NCBI GenBank assembly: GCA_018398575.1
Contig: JAGTXZ010000003.1
Coordinates: forward strand, 1,240,001 to 1,304,000
Direction: 5' to 3'
From: Ampelomyces quisqualis
Taxonomy: Eukaryota; Ascomycota; Dothideomycetes; Pleosporales; Phaeosphaeriaceae
DNA length: 64,000 bases
The notes beneath the pieces are model-generated. The model ran no database searches and was not told the origin of the DNA. It was given only the letters and a program-made list of their open reading frames with translations. Of this stretch, positions 11,616 to 22,168 are shown piece after piece (the first letter of the stretch is position 1; every line of letters starts with the position of its first letter). Position numbers and translations under genes: made by a program.

Positions 11616-12900
11616 ATGGAAGCCGCGATCGCCGAAACCAACATCTACGACCAAGCGCAATCGGAGGTAACACCAAGTTTCACCCAATCAAACTATGCCT
11701 ATGACCAGGACTAACAAGCTGGAGGGAGACTATACACGACTCTCTGAAGAAAAGTTAGCAAGTTTGATGCCACACAATCTAGACTTTCCCGCTGAAGAGG
11801 TCAGTGCTACGAGCAGCCTGCTTTGACTCTTACTCATGACCGAACAGGACGAAGACCATATCCCAACACCAGGCGGCAGATCATTCGGCAAATACCAAAA
11901 TGCAATCTACCATCGCGAAGGTCTATTTTCTGCGGTATACAAAGCACCGGCGATTGAGGATGGGGACTACTTCCCCCCAGAGGCCAAGAGCAAGGTAGTC
12001 GCTCTCAAAATTACTACACCCTCCACCATGGAGCCACCTCACGATTCCAAGCGCGAGGCCCAGATTCTGGCTGTGGCAGCTTCGAGTCATGTTGTACCGT
12101 TACTAGAGACTTTCCGCGAGAACGGTAGTCACTTTGTCCTTGTCTTTCCTTTTATGCGGTACACTCTTGACACCCTACTGCGGGATAAGAAGCCTTCGAA
12201 CGTTCAGATGAGAGGTTACCTCAAAGACCTTTTCTCTGCTCTCGCTCACATTCACTCCCTAGGTATCATCCATCGTGATGTCAAGCCCTCTAATATCCTC
12301 TTGAGATCGTTGGATGGACCGGCCTATCTGTCCGACTTTGGCATCGCGTGGGCTCCCGAGTTTTCTGTTTCGGAGCCAATCGATGCAAAGATCACAGACG
12401 TTGGTACGACCTGTTACCGACCCCCAGAGCTACTTTTCGGGAACACGCGCTATGGCTGCAGCTTAGATCTGTGGGCTGCCGGTTGCACCGTTGCCGAAGT
12501 ACTGGAACCGGATCACGCAACACTTTTCGATTCTGGAGAGCTGGGTAGTGACTTGGCACTCATACAGAGTGTGTTCAAGAAGCTAGGGACGCCAAATCTA
12601 CATGTCTGGCCCGTACGTAATTATTGCAGTGTAGGTAGCTGCGCAGACGAAGATGCTAATTAGATCAGGAGGCGGCAGCATTTCGAGACTGGGGCAAAGT
12701 CCAGTTTTATGAATATCCAGCACAGGACTGGTGTAAAGTACTCCCTGGGTTATCCGAAGACGAGCGTGGTCTCGTCAGTAGCCTTGTGCGGTATGAAAGC
12801 GGGGCAAGGATGACTGCAGCAAAGGTACGTTCAAAGGTAGGAGTTTGAGTGGTATGCTTACTTTTCTCAGGTTCTGCAACATCCATGCATCACAGCATAA
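11616..12900 (+). CDS. CDK-like protein kinase, possibly a Csk1-type CDK-activating kinase
   Basis: Five exons: 11616-11666, 11725-11799, 11848-12612, 12669-12824, 12871-12900 (358 aa). Kinase landmarks: VALK (ATP-binding Lys), HRDVKPSN (catalytic loop), SDFGIAW (Mg-binding Asp), GTTCYRPPELLFG (CDK-like P+1 loop), DLWAAGC (subdomain IX) and a C-terminal RYESGARMTAAKVLQHP that matches the usual CMGC end. The glycine loop is degenerate (YHREGLFSAVYKA), as in Csk1/Cak1-type monomeric CAKs, and no cyclin-binding PSTAIRE helix is obvious. The role, activating phosphorylation of CDKs, is inferred from these traits. The first two short exons are the least certain part: an out-of-frame ATG precedes at 11602, and a start at ATG 11694 reading straight into exon 2 is possible. 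Confidence 0.82.
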
Positions 12901-13407
12901 CTGTCTAAGGCATTATTGATAATTTTGGGTCGAAGCAAATCGCGACGTGGAATCTACTTCGTAGTTAGAGTAGGTGAACTCCGTAGATCTCACAGTGGGG
13001 GTAAATCGTCGCATCTCACAAATCTCACGAAAACGTATCGGTGCACATGACACGGCTAGAGTGTCTTTATCCCAGTGATCATGGGAAATGAAGTTTTGGT
13101 CGAGAAGTAAAATGGTATGAACGGGAGTCGTCATTGCACCGGCAGCTAGCGGCCGAGCTGCAGGGCACCCATCACCAACTTCTAGAGCTGGGCCGCAACA
13201 TTGCCATGACAGCGTAAGCCACAAACACAACACACGGAGCGTTGTACACCATATCCTCACCCTGCGACCACATCATTCACTCCCCCATGAATCGCATATT
13301 GGCGCCGTCCAAGTAGGAGCGGTCGGGCCCTGCGTGCAAGTCACAACCCCACAAACCGCCGCTCGTCCTCAACCCCCAACTTACGCTCTCCAGCAGTCCC
13401 CCTCAAC
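12901..13407. other. intergenic: kinase 3' flank and hymA promoter
   Basis: About 500 bp between two plus-strand genes. No ORF with recognisable similarity and no structural RNA seen. The last ~100 bp are CT/CA-rich, typical of a fungal 5' UTR. Confidence 0.5.
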
Positions 13408-14787
13408 ATGGCATCTTTTTTTGGTCTGGGCCGTAACAGGCAGAAGAGTGCCATAGAGCTCGCACACGAGACCAAAGACCTCACAGTCCGTCTGGCGCAG
13501 GAAGACAAGATTAATCTGAAGGTCCGAAGAAAGCCCCCAATCCGCGTGCAGCGTCGATTGCAGAGCTGATAAGAGATAGATCGAGGAGCCGCTCGCGTTG
13601 AATCTGCAGCAGATGAAGATCAGACTTCAGGGCACGCCTGGTATTGCTCACCTTCACCTGCTGCCGCTGCCGCTGCACGGGTTGTGCAGCCAGACAAGCG
13701 CCGTTGTCACTTTCTCGCGACAATGCTGACGCTGCGCAAGACACAGAAGTCTCGCCCGAATCTGTACTCGAACAGCTCGGCGCAATCATGAACGAAGACC
13801 TGCTCTACGTACTCGCCATCAACATCCACCGATTACCGTTCGAGTCGCGCAAAGACGCCCAGGTGATCTTTTCAACAGCCTTCCGATATAAGCGACCAGG
13901 GCAGAACGACCCTGAAGTACTCCACCACATCGTCACGTTCCGTCCCGAGATTATAATCGCGTTGTGCAACGGCTATGACAGGCGGGAGAGTGCCATGCCT
14001 TGTGGAGGGGTCTTGCGCGAAGCACTCAAGTACGATGCTATCTGTGCGCTACTCCTGTACGATGAGCCCACGCCAGACGGCAGTCCTATAGATCTGGGTA
14101 ATGTGAACCCAGACTTGCCCTCATCTGGACAGGGCGTGCTCTGGAAGTTCTTCGACTGGATAGACAAGGGCGCATTTGAAGTCAGCGCAGACGCTTTCAA
14201 CACGTTTAGGGTAGGGTCGCAGCTGGGGCAGAGGGGTAATCTTCTACTAACGTTGCGCAGGAGATTCTTACCAAACACAAAACACTGGTAGCGACGTTTC
14301 TGCAAACCAACTTTGACATGTTTTTCGCCAAGTACAACACCATGCTGATTCAGTCGGAAAGCTATGTCACGAAGCGTCAATCAATCAAGCTCTTGGGCGA
14401 GATCCTGCTCGACCGGGCGAATTACAATGTCATGACACATTACGTTGACTCTGGCGAACATCTCAAAATTATAATGAAATTGTTGAGGGACGATAGGAAG
14501 ATGATTAACTACGAGGGCTTTCACGTTTTCAAGGTAAGTGATTTGGTGAAGGCACGGGCAAAAGGTCTGACAAGCGTTAGGTATTCGTCGCAAACCCCAA
14601 TAAATCCCAGGCGGTACAGAAGATCCTGATTGGCAACCGTGAGAAGCTCCTGCGGTTCCTGCCGACTTTCCTCGAAGATAGGACAGAGGACGAGCAGTTC
14701 ATCGACGAGAAGAGCTTTTTGATACGGCAGATTGAGCAGCTGCCTCCCATTCCACAGGCCTCTGCTCCTCCACCGACGGCGGTTTAG
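13408..14787 (+). CDS. hymA: MO25/Hym1 family scaffold protein
   Basis: Five exons: 13408-13521, 13580-13640, 13741-14210, 14261-14533, 14581-14787 (374 aa). The start MASFFGLGRNRQKSA is the family's usual N-terminus. Armadillo/HEAT-like helices run through the protein, with family landmarks FRPEIIIALCNGYD, CGGVLREALKYD, FDMFFAKYN, LLGEILLDRANYNVM, NYEGFHVFKVFVANPNKS and FLEDRTEDEQFIDEK. MO25/Hym1 stabilises a GCK-type kinase (Kic1/Nak1) in the RAM/MOR network that controls the NDR kinase, polarised growth and septation; the Aspergillus homologue HymA is needed for conidiophore development. Intron 2 (100 bp) is the longest short intron in the neighbourhood. No residue loss is evident. Confidence 0.96.
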
Positions 14788-15397
14788 AAGCCCGCCGCCA
14801 TAGCAACCGGTGCAAGAGGTCTTGCCCACTGAGAGCGGGGACAGGAGTTATCCCATGCGGCCGAAGATGTGTGGCTTCGTGGAAGGGTCAGACATGGAGT
14901 TTTGGGCGGGAGTCTGGCACCAGGATTGTTATTCCCTTGGCATACCCAGCGGCTTGGCGTCAGCATCCCCGGCATAGATTTTGTGGAATATTATTGAATC
15001 AGCATTTTTGAAGGCAGCACCCAGCACCACAAGTACGACAGGCTGACAAGACATTCGTTAGCGCGTCCAAGCTAGGCTGGTTGCGGCTGACTGATTTTCC
15101 CCGCTTACTAAGCCACGCGAGCGACGTCAGCCGTGGTGGTGTAACAGCTGGTAGGTGGTAGTGGTACAGTAGATACGGAGCCGCGACATTTGAGGGGCTC
15201 CCCGCTGCCCAGAACGCGACCGTACCTGCATCATCATCATCATCATCATCAGAGTGCCGTCGATGAAGCATTCGTGCCCGTCCCCAAGCCCATCCTCCCG
15301 CGGAAACCCCTGATGCCCAGGCGCTAGACTACAGCGAATCAGGTGCCTCTACGGCGTACTCGGTACAGAGTATGAGCTGGCAGTGGGCTCGTCCAGC
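14788..15397. other. intergenic: hymA 3' flank and transporter promoter
   Basis: Contains a CAT microsatellite (15229-15251) and a short uORF (15372-15401). No other gene supported. Confidence 0.5.
15229..15251. repeat. CAT trinucleotide microsatellite (7.7 copies)
   Basis: Uninterrupted CAT repeat about 150 bp upstream of the transporter start codon, probably in the promoter or 5' UTR. Confidence 0.95.
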
Positions 15398-15401
15398 ATG
15401 A
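15372..15401 (+). promoter_or_regulatory. ten-codon uORF whose stop overlaps the main start (ATGA)
   Basis: ATG at 15372 opens MSWQWARPA and stops at TGA 15399-15401, sharing bases with the transporter start ATG 15398-15400. If transcribed, it would reduce scanning to the main start or allow termination-reinitiation. Whether the mRNA includes it is unknown. Confidence 0.4.
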
Positions 15402-17304
15402 CTCCAGCAGACGACGACGCGCCTAGCGACTCGGCTATCTCGCGCTGGCTAGCAGCACAGAACAGCGCGCCGGCCGCACCTCCCCTGAGCCCCGGTAATG
15501 AGTTTCCGCTGCGCACGCTGCCCTCCCTGCCCTCGGACAGCTCCCTGTCCGACCTAGACAGCGAGGACGGCCTCCCCGTCGCCGGCCCTCGAGAGCTCGC
15601 CAGGCTCGTCCATCCGCCTGTGCCCACGATTATGGAGAACGAGGCCGCACAGAACCACGCCCGCCGAAGATCGTCCTCGCTCGCCGGCGCCTCGCTGCCC
15701 CCCAAGGCCGCCCCCCGCAGACACCGGCGACGCCGCTCGCAGCAGGGCATTGCCGAAGAAGGAGAAGAGGAGCGCTCGTCGGACGCAGAGCGCTCGGCAG
15801 CCGACTCGGACCCGCACAGCGACAGCGACAGCACCGACTTGGAGCTCGACGACATGAGCGCAGACGGGCTCGACGACGACGAGGAGACGGGCCTGACCAA
15901 GCGAGACCGGCGCAGGCGGCGGCGGCGGAAGAGGCAGAACACTCTGCTGGACCAGCGCATCGTGCCCACCGCCGGCACATACACCAACGAGGAGAAGAAG
16001 CTGGCAGACCAGAATCTCATCAAGTCGATGCTCATCAACGCTGTGCTGATTGGACTGTGGTATCTCTTCTCCATCTCCATTTCCGTCTACAACAAGTGGA
16101 TGTTCAAGGTGGACAAGGGCGACGGCGAGGCCAGCAACATATTCCCTCTCCCTCTCTTCACCACGTGTCTGCACATGATGGTCCAATTCACGCTCGCATC
16201 GCTCGTGCTCTTCGCCATCCCCTCCCTCCGGCCGCGACACGACTCCCTCAACCCACATGCGCCGGGCGCTCGCGTAGAACCCGTCGACCCCAAGAAGCCA
16301 CTGATGACCAAGTGGTTCTACTTCAGCAGGATCGGACCTTGTGGTGTCGCCACCGGCATGGACATTGGTCTCGGCAATACGAGCTTGAAATTCATCTCCT
16401 TGACCTTCTTCAGTACGTCACGGCCCTCGTGCGGCGCAAACGAATGCTGACAACCGCAGCAATGTGCAAGTCATCAGCGCTTGGCTTCGTCCTCATATTC
16501 GCATTCCTCTTCCGCCTCGAACAGCCCTCGTGGCGGCTTGTATTCATAATATCAATCATGACACTCGGCGTCATCATGATGGTCGCCGGTGAAACCGCCT
16601 TCCACGCCCTTGGCTTCATTCTTGTCATGGCTTCTGCCTGCTCATCCGGCTTCAGATGGTCGCTGACCCAGATCCTTCTCCTCCGGAACCCCGCGACAGC
16701 CAACCCATTTTCATCCATATTCTTCCTCGCGCCCGTCATGTTCTTCAGCTTGATCGTTTTGGCGGTACCCGTAGAGGGCTTCCCTGCGCTCCAGGAGGGC
16801 CTGGCACGTCTTTTCCAAATGAAAGGCACTGGACTAGGCATTGGCATCCTCTTATTCCCTGGCGTACTCGCCTTTCTCATGACATCATCCGAGTTCGCTC
16901 TGCTGAAGCGCACTTCGGTCGTAACACTTAGTATTTGCGGCATCTTCAAGGAAGTCGTCACCATCGGCACGGCGAACCTTGTTTTCGACGACCCACTCAC
17001 GCCAGTCAACATCAGCGGACTCATTGTTACCATTGGCAGCATAGCAGCTTACAACTATATGAAGATCAAAAAGATGAGGGAGGAAGCAAGAATGAGCGCG
17101 CACCTTCAAAACCAGGAGAATTATGCGCCGGTGAATATAGTCGATCCGGATCGTGATCGAAGAGGCAGTATTGCACAGCCGTCAACAGCCACAAGAACCA
17201 TCATTAGGAGCAGTCTGCAGCTGGCGCCCGGTCTGAGTGGACTAGGAGCCACTGATGGTCCATCCAGAGCCAGTCCGATCAAGCGGCCAGAGGACTTGGA
17301 TTAG
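15398..17304 (+). CDS. SLC35/TPT-family nucleotide-sugar or triose-phosphate-type transporter (SLC35C2-like)
   Basis: Two exons, 15398-16412 and 16460-17304 (619 aa). About 200 N-terminal residues are acidic, Ser/Arg-rich and predicted disordered and cytosolic, including an RRRRRKRQN basic stretch. From about residue 210 come some ten hydrophobic helices of the TPT fold: LIGLWYLFSISISVYNKWMF, FTTCLHMMVQFTLASLVLFA, the conserved GVATGMDIGLGNTSLKFISL with its Lys, then SSALGFVLIFAFLF and GETAFHALGFILVMASACSS. The domain ends with AAYNYMKIKKMREEA and a polar tail. Fungal members lie in Golgi/ER membranes; the substrate cannot be read from the sequence. The start is the first in-frame ATG of the long exon. 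Confidence 0.92.
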
Positions 17305-17885
17305 CAGCATGTATTTGGCATAACTTGGGTCATTTGGGAGTATGCATTGGGCACCAGCGCATTGTATCCCATCAGCGGCGTTTTGGAGGTTGTTTTTAGA
17401 AGCGGTTGTTTTGGGACATATACCATCATTATCAGATATAAACATTATTACATCGTACAGATAATTCGCGTTTGTGAGAGAAGCCGGTTGCATGATTTCC
17501 TGGTAACAATCTTGGCACATCTCTGACAACTTGGTTTAACACCGTCGATATATTGTGGCCAATGAAATGTCATGGACAGATATAATCGGTGGTGCACGAG
17601 GTTCAGGCGGCCGACCAGCGGCGATCTACTTCGCAAGCAGCACTTTGTCCACCATCACGCCTTCGAAGTGTGCCATTTCCTTGTCGCCAATACTTTCTCC
17701 ATCTTTCTATTTCCGCGGCGCACAGCCTTGTTTCGGTCTCACGTCTCACGTGTGTCCGCGCCCGCGCGCCACCTTTGTAAAACCCCCCGGCCGCCTCACA
17801 TCGTCCAAAGCACCCTCTTCCAACGCTTACACAGGACAAGACATCAACATCGACTGTCTTTGTCTCCATCGACGACATAGCCGCC
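17305..17885. other. intergenic: transporter 3' flank and FKBP-fusion promoter
   Basis: About 580 bp with no supported gene. The last 150 bp are C-rich and contain a CACGTG palindrome near 17747, then CA/TC-rich sequence typical of a fungal 5' UTR. Confidence 0.5.
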
Positions 17886-19404
17886 ATGCGGCCAGTATCC
17901 CAACTTCTCGCACTCCCCCTCGCACTCCTCCCTACCCTCGCTCTAGCCGCTACAGACCTCAGCGTCGAAGTCACACGACCGGTGGACTGTATACGGAAAA
18001 GCAAGAATGGCGACAAACTCGCCATGAACTACAAGGGCACGCTGGAGAAAGACGGCAGTCAGTTCGATTCAAGCTACGATCGCGGACGGCCATTCCAATT
18101 CAAACTCGGTGCCGGCCAGGTCATTGCGGGATGGGACCAGGGCCTGACAGACATGTGTCCCGGTGAGGGCAGGAAATTGGTCATTCCGCCGGACCTGGCG
18201 TATGGGAATGATGCTAAGGGCAGTATTCCAGCGGGGTCGACGCTGGTGTTTGAGGTGGAGCTGGTGGAGATTGTGGGTGTGAAGCCGGAGCCCAAGCCGA
18301 GTCCAAGTCCTGTGGAAACGAGTGAGGCTTCGAAACCTACGCAGGTAGAGGACATACCTGCGGCTTCGCATGCTGTTGCTGATGTAGCGAGTGCTACTGC
18401 GGCTTTGAGCGCGGCTACGGGAACGCTTGGTGTACAGAGCAGTCCGCTGGATGAAGAGAAGGGGGGTGATGAATGCAATTTACTTGGAGACTTTGCCCTC
18501 TTGGTACAGGGTGCCCTGGGACTACTTGCAGTATCGTCACTGGCGGTGAAGAGGTGGAGAGAGCACCCACGCCGGCCGGTCAAGATTTGGTTCTTCGATG
18601 CGTCCAAGCAGGTCTTTGGCTCGGTGCTGCTACATGGAGCGAACGTTTTGATGTCAATGCTGTCTTCGGGCAAATTTGACGTGGCAGCAAAGACAAGTGT
18701 AGCTGCAGGCGAAGAAGGAGACCAGCCGAACCCATGCTCATTCTATCTTCTCAACCTGGCTATTGACGTAAGTCAGCCATTCTTTACCCCAGAAGTCCAT
18801 GTACTAACAACAGCAGACAACCATCGGCATTCCCATCCTCGTCCTCCTCCTCAAAGTCCTCTACCGTGGCGCCCTCCTTACTCCCCTCGCCAACCCCCCC
18901 GAATCCATTCGCTCCGGCAACTACGGCCAACCCCCGCGCGCAACATGGTGGCTCAAGCAATCTGTCATCTACTTCTGCGGCCTCTTACTCATGAAGCTGT
19001 GCGTCCTTGCCATCTTCGCCTTCCTCCCCTGGATTGCATGGGTAGGTGACTGGGCCCTGCGCTGGACTGAAGGCAACACCGCCGTGCAAATCACGTTTGT
19101 CATGTTCATCTTCCCGCTCATCATGAACGCGCTGCAGTACTGGATCATCGACAACTTCATCAAGGACCCGGAACATGGGGGCGAGGGCGGATACGAGGGT
19201 GTCGGTGATGGTGATGAGGATGAGGAGAGTGATGATGAGTGGTTGGAGAGACAGCAGAGGAGGAGGGAACAGGGGATTGATGACGAGGATGAGCATGTCG
19301 AGCCTGTGGCGGTTAAGCCGTTGCAAGAGGCACATCCGACGCCTGTGCCGGGGAGGTCAAAGGCTTACGATGCCGAGATTGATGGCGCGGCGAGTAGGAA
19401 GTGA
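17886..19404 (+). CDS. secretory FKBP-type prolyl isomerase fused to a STIMATE/DUF3661 membrane domain
   Basis: Two exons, 17886-18767 and 18817-19404 (489 aa). Residues 1-22 form a clear signal peptide. Residues about 24-135 are an FKBP domain of the FKBP2 class (YKGTLEKDGSQFDSSY, LGAGQVIAGWDQGL, GEGRKLVIPPDLAYG). A Pro/Ser/Ala linker (about 138-200) leads to a STIMATE family domain (yeast YPL162C-like, PF12400) with five hydrophobic segments and the family signatures VKIWFFDASKQVFGSVL, NPCSFYLLNLAID, WWLKQSVIYF and FPLIMNALQYWIID. The acidic tail is DEDEESDDEW-rich. No stop or plausible frame-changing intron separates the halves. Topology: FKBP in the ER/vacuolar lumen, KRWREHPRR just after the first helix on the cytosolic side, tail in the cytosol. 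Elsewhere I know these as separate proteins. Confidence 0.85.
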
Positions 19405-19633
19405 GATGGTCTTGGCTGTTGGCTGGACATGGTGAGGTTGCTGTTGTGTATAATTCTTTCGACATTACTGTTTCCATTGGGGGAGCATTAGCACTGCATA
19501 GTTGTGCTTGTACAAAATACACAATATCACTCTGCGTTATACACTTTGGACCCTCCGAAAGCTCACTGTGAAATTTGTGCATTTCGGACGCCTCGACATG
19601 GAAACTCGATGTAAAGGCGTTGGAAAGAAGAAT
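19405..19633. other. convergent 3' ends
   Basis: A 229-bp gap shared by the 3' UTRs of the plus-strand FKBP fusion and the minus-strand CoA-transferase. No gene. Confidence 0.5.
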
Positions 19634-21302
19634 CTACAACATGGGCTTGATGTCCGCCGCCTCCTTGAAATCAGCACCTGTCTTGGACCTTACTTCATCG
19701 ACCGTCACACCATCCGCAAGTTCAATCAACGTCAACCCCTCGGTAAAATCCACATCAAAGACACACTAGAAGCACGTCAGTCAACCGATCCAACCCACGG
19801 CCAAAGGGAGAGTCAAAACGAAGCACGCACCAAATCCGTAATAATCCTACTCACGCACGCCTTGCCCGTCAATGGAAACGCGCACTGATTCAAAATCTTG
19901 GGCGCCCCCTTCTTATCCGTATGATCCATCGTAACCACCACCAAAGTTTTCTCGGGATTACTCACGAGATCCATGGCGCCGCCAAACCCCTTGACTTTGC
20001 CCGGCAACATCCAATTCGCCAAGTCGCCGCGGGCACTCACTTGCATAGCGCCCAGGATGGTCAGGTCGATTTTGCCTGCGCGGATCATGGCGAAGGATTC
20101 TTCCGAGCCGAAGACGGAGGCGCCGGGGAGCAGGGTGACGGTTTCTTTGCCTGCGTTGATGAGGTCTGGGTCTTCGAGGCCGGGGGCGGGGTAGGGGCCG
20201 AGGCCGAGGATGCCGTTTTCCGATTGCAGTTGGACTTGGATGGAGGCGGGGACGAAGGAGGGGGCGAGCATGGGCATGCCGATGCCTAGGTTGGCGTACA
20301 TGCCGTTTTTGAATTCCTTGGCTGCGCGCCGCACGATGCGTTCGCGTTTGGAGGCGCTGTCGTTTTTGCTTGGGGTGCTGATGGCTTGGTTGGACGTGTT
20401 TGCGTGCACGACTTTCTCCATCTTCTTCTCTGCTGTGGATTGGATTACGCGGTCGATGTAGATGCCCGGGACGTGGACGGCGTTGGGATCAATCGATCCC
20501 ACTTCGACTATGTGTTCGGCTTCGACGATGGTGACTTTTGCGTTGCGCGCCATGGCGCCGTTGAAGTTTTGCGCCGAGAAGCGGAATTGCACGTTACCTA
20601 GGCGGTCGGCTTTGTAGGCTTTGATGAAGGCGTAGTCGCCTTTGATGCTTTCTTCCATTACGTACGACTTGCCCGCGAACACCTTGACGTCCCGCGGTGT
20701 CGAGTATTGGGCTACGGAGCCGTCGCTGTTGTGGCGGAGGGCAAGTTCACCGGTTTGGACGACGGTGCCAAAGGCTGCGGGGGTGTAGAAGGCGGGTATG
20801 CCTGCGCCGCCGGCACGGCATCGTTCTGCGAGTGTGCCTTGGGGCGTGAGTTCGAGCTCGAGTTCGCCGGTGAGATACATTTGCTCGAGGACTTTGTTCT
20901 CGCCGACGTATGATGCGATCATCTTCTTGACTTGCTTGCTTTCGAGCAGCAAACCGAGACCTCCACCCACAACTCCAGCATTGTTCGATACGGCTGTGAG
21001 TCCCGTGATGGATGGAGTTTTCTGGACTTGGGAGATTAGGGTATCGGGCACTCCGGAAAGACCAAAGCCACCGCATAGAAGTGTGCTATCCGACTTCATG
21101 TCCGCGATGGCGGCTTCAGCGCTCGGAAAGACCTTGTTGATCTCATTGCGACGGATGGATGAGGAGAACCCTCGCGAGATTTTCAGGTATGTCTAACATT
21201 GTTAGTGAGGTTATCCTCAATGTTGTCCTGGGTCCCAACGACTTTTGTGGTGCTTCGCGAGAAGCTCCGTGCGGTGCGGACCGTGTTGGCTAACGACGGC
21301 AT
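19634..21302 (-). CDS. mitochondrial succinyl-CoA:3-oxoacid CoA-transferase (SCOT-like)
   Basis: Three exons: 21302-21243, 21192-19831, 19765-19634 (517 aa, the family's usual length). The N-terminus (MPSLANTVRTARSFSR, then KISRGFSSSIRR) is rich in Arg/Ser with no acids, as a matrix-targeting peptide should be. Both CoA-transferase halves are fused: the alpha part with LCGGFGLSGVP and NNAG near the start, and the beta part with QSENGILGLGP. Glu345 in SENG is the catalytic residue that carries the glutamyl-CoA thioester. FGSEESFAMIRAGKIDLTILG and FGGAMDLV are further landmarks. The enzyme moves CoA between succinyl-CoA and acetoacetate or related acids, in ketone-body or short-acid use in mitochondria. 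The last exon (44 codons including the stop) supplies the conserved GLTLIELADGVTVDEV end. Confidence 0.95.
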
Positions 21303-22168
21303 CTTCGCGGTGTGTGTTTGTCTCAAGCAATCTCCTGCTACAAGAGTATATACGGCTCAATCGGGAGTTTCCAGCTGGCCTACTACCGCTGAACCGATGT
21401 AGAGAAAAAAACGCGCGAGGAGAATGCACTGAAGCATCGTTGCGACGCTCGGCATGTTATGGTGGGTGGGTTGCGTCGGGTCTTGGACGGCCTCGGAAAC
21501 GTGCCGTCCTCGCGGAATGGGAAGAACTCAACGAGCGGAGAAGCTTCGCACGTGAGAAGGTTGGGGTGCGCCGGCGAATGCTCATTGGATGAAGCAGGCT
21601 GACTCAGGCAATTGACGGAATCATTTTCCTTTGCGCTCCGGTCCGACCACACGCTTCACTCTCAAGCCCCAAGGGAAATGCCGACTACACTCCCGATCTT
21701 GCCTAGAGCCCTTGACAAGACGTGCTCTTATACAGAACGTGTTCCCTGCCGAGATAGCGACAGAGTGAGGTATAGTCATTGCCACAACGTCACTATGCCA
21801 GAAAAGTTGACGGGCGGTTACGAATCAGTACTAGGTCTGGCCTCTCATGTCGTTCATCAGAGCTATCAAGTGGGCAAAAGATAGCAAGCAAAAGCAAGGA
21901 AAGCGGGTTCACTGACATAAACGTATCTTACACGACTGCCACAACAGTCATGGATGGGTCAGGAAAACCTGGTCAACTACAACTTGAGAACTGAAGTCAT
22001 CTTTAAAAGACTACGGCCACACCTTGAACTCCTGTACACTTACAACAAACTTCTCAACCCATATTTGGCTTCGAGCTACGACTACAGACCTTTGATCACT
22101 ACGAAATTCTCTGTTCCTGGGCGGTTCTCTGTTATTCGTTTTCTACCAAATACATCACTAGCAAGAGT
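21303..22168. other. divergent intergenic region, CoA-transferase and BYS1-type gene
   Basis: 866 bp between starts of divergent genes. Small ORFs only; none has recognisable similarity. No clear repeats or structural RNA found. Confidence 0.5.

Noticed and set aside
15383..15397. Non-ATG extension of the SLC35-type transporter
   Set aside because: The extra residues depend on a GTG start, with a normal ATG 15 bp downstream.
15554..16258. Minus-strand ORFs opposite the transporter N-terminus
   Set aside because: Shadows of GC-rich, low-complexity coding sequence; no similarity and no promoter.
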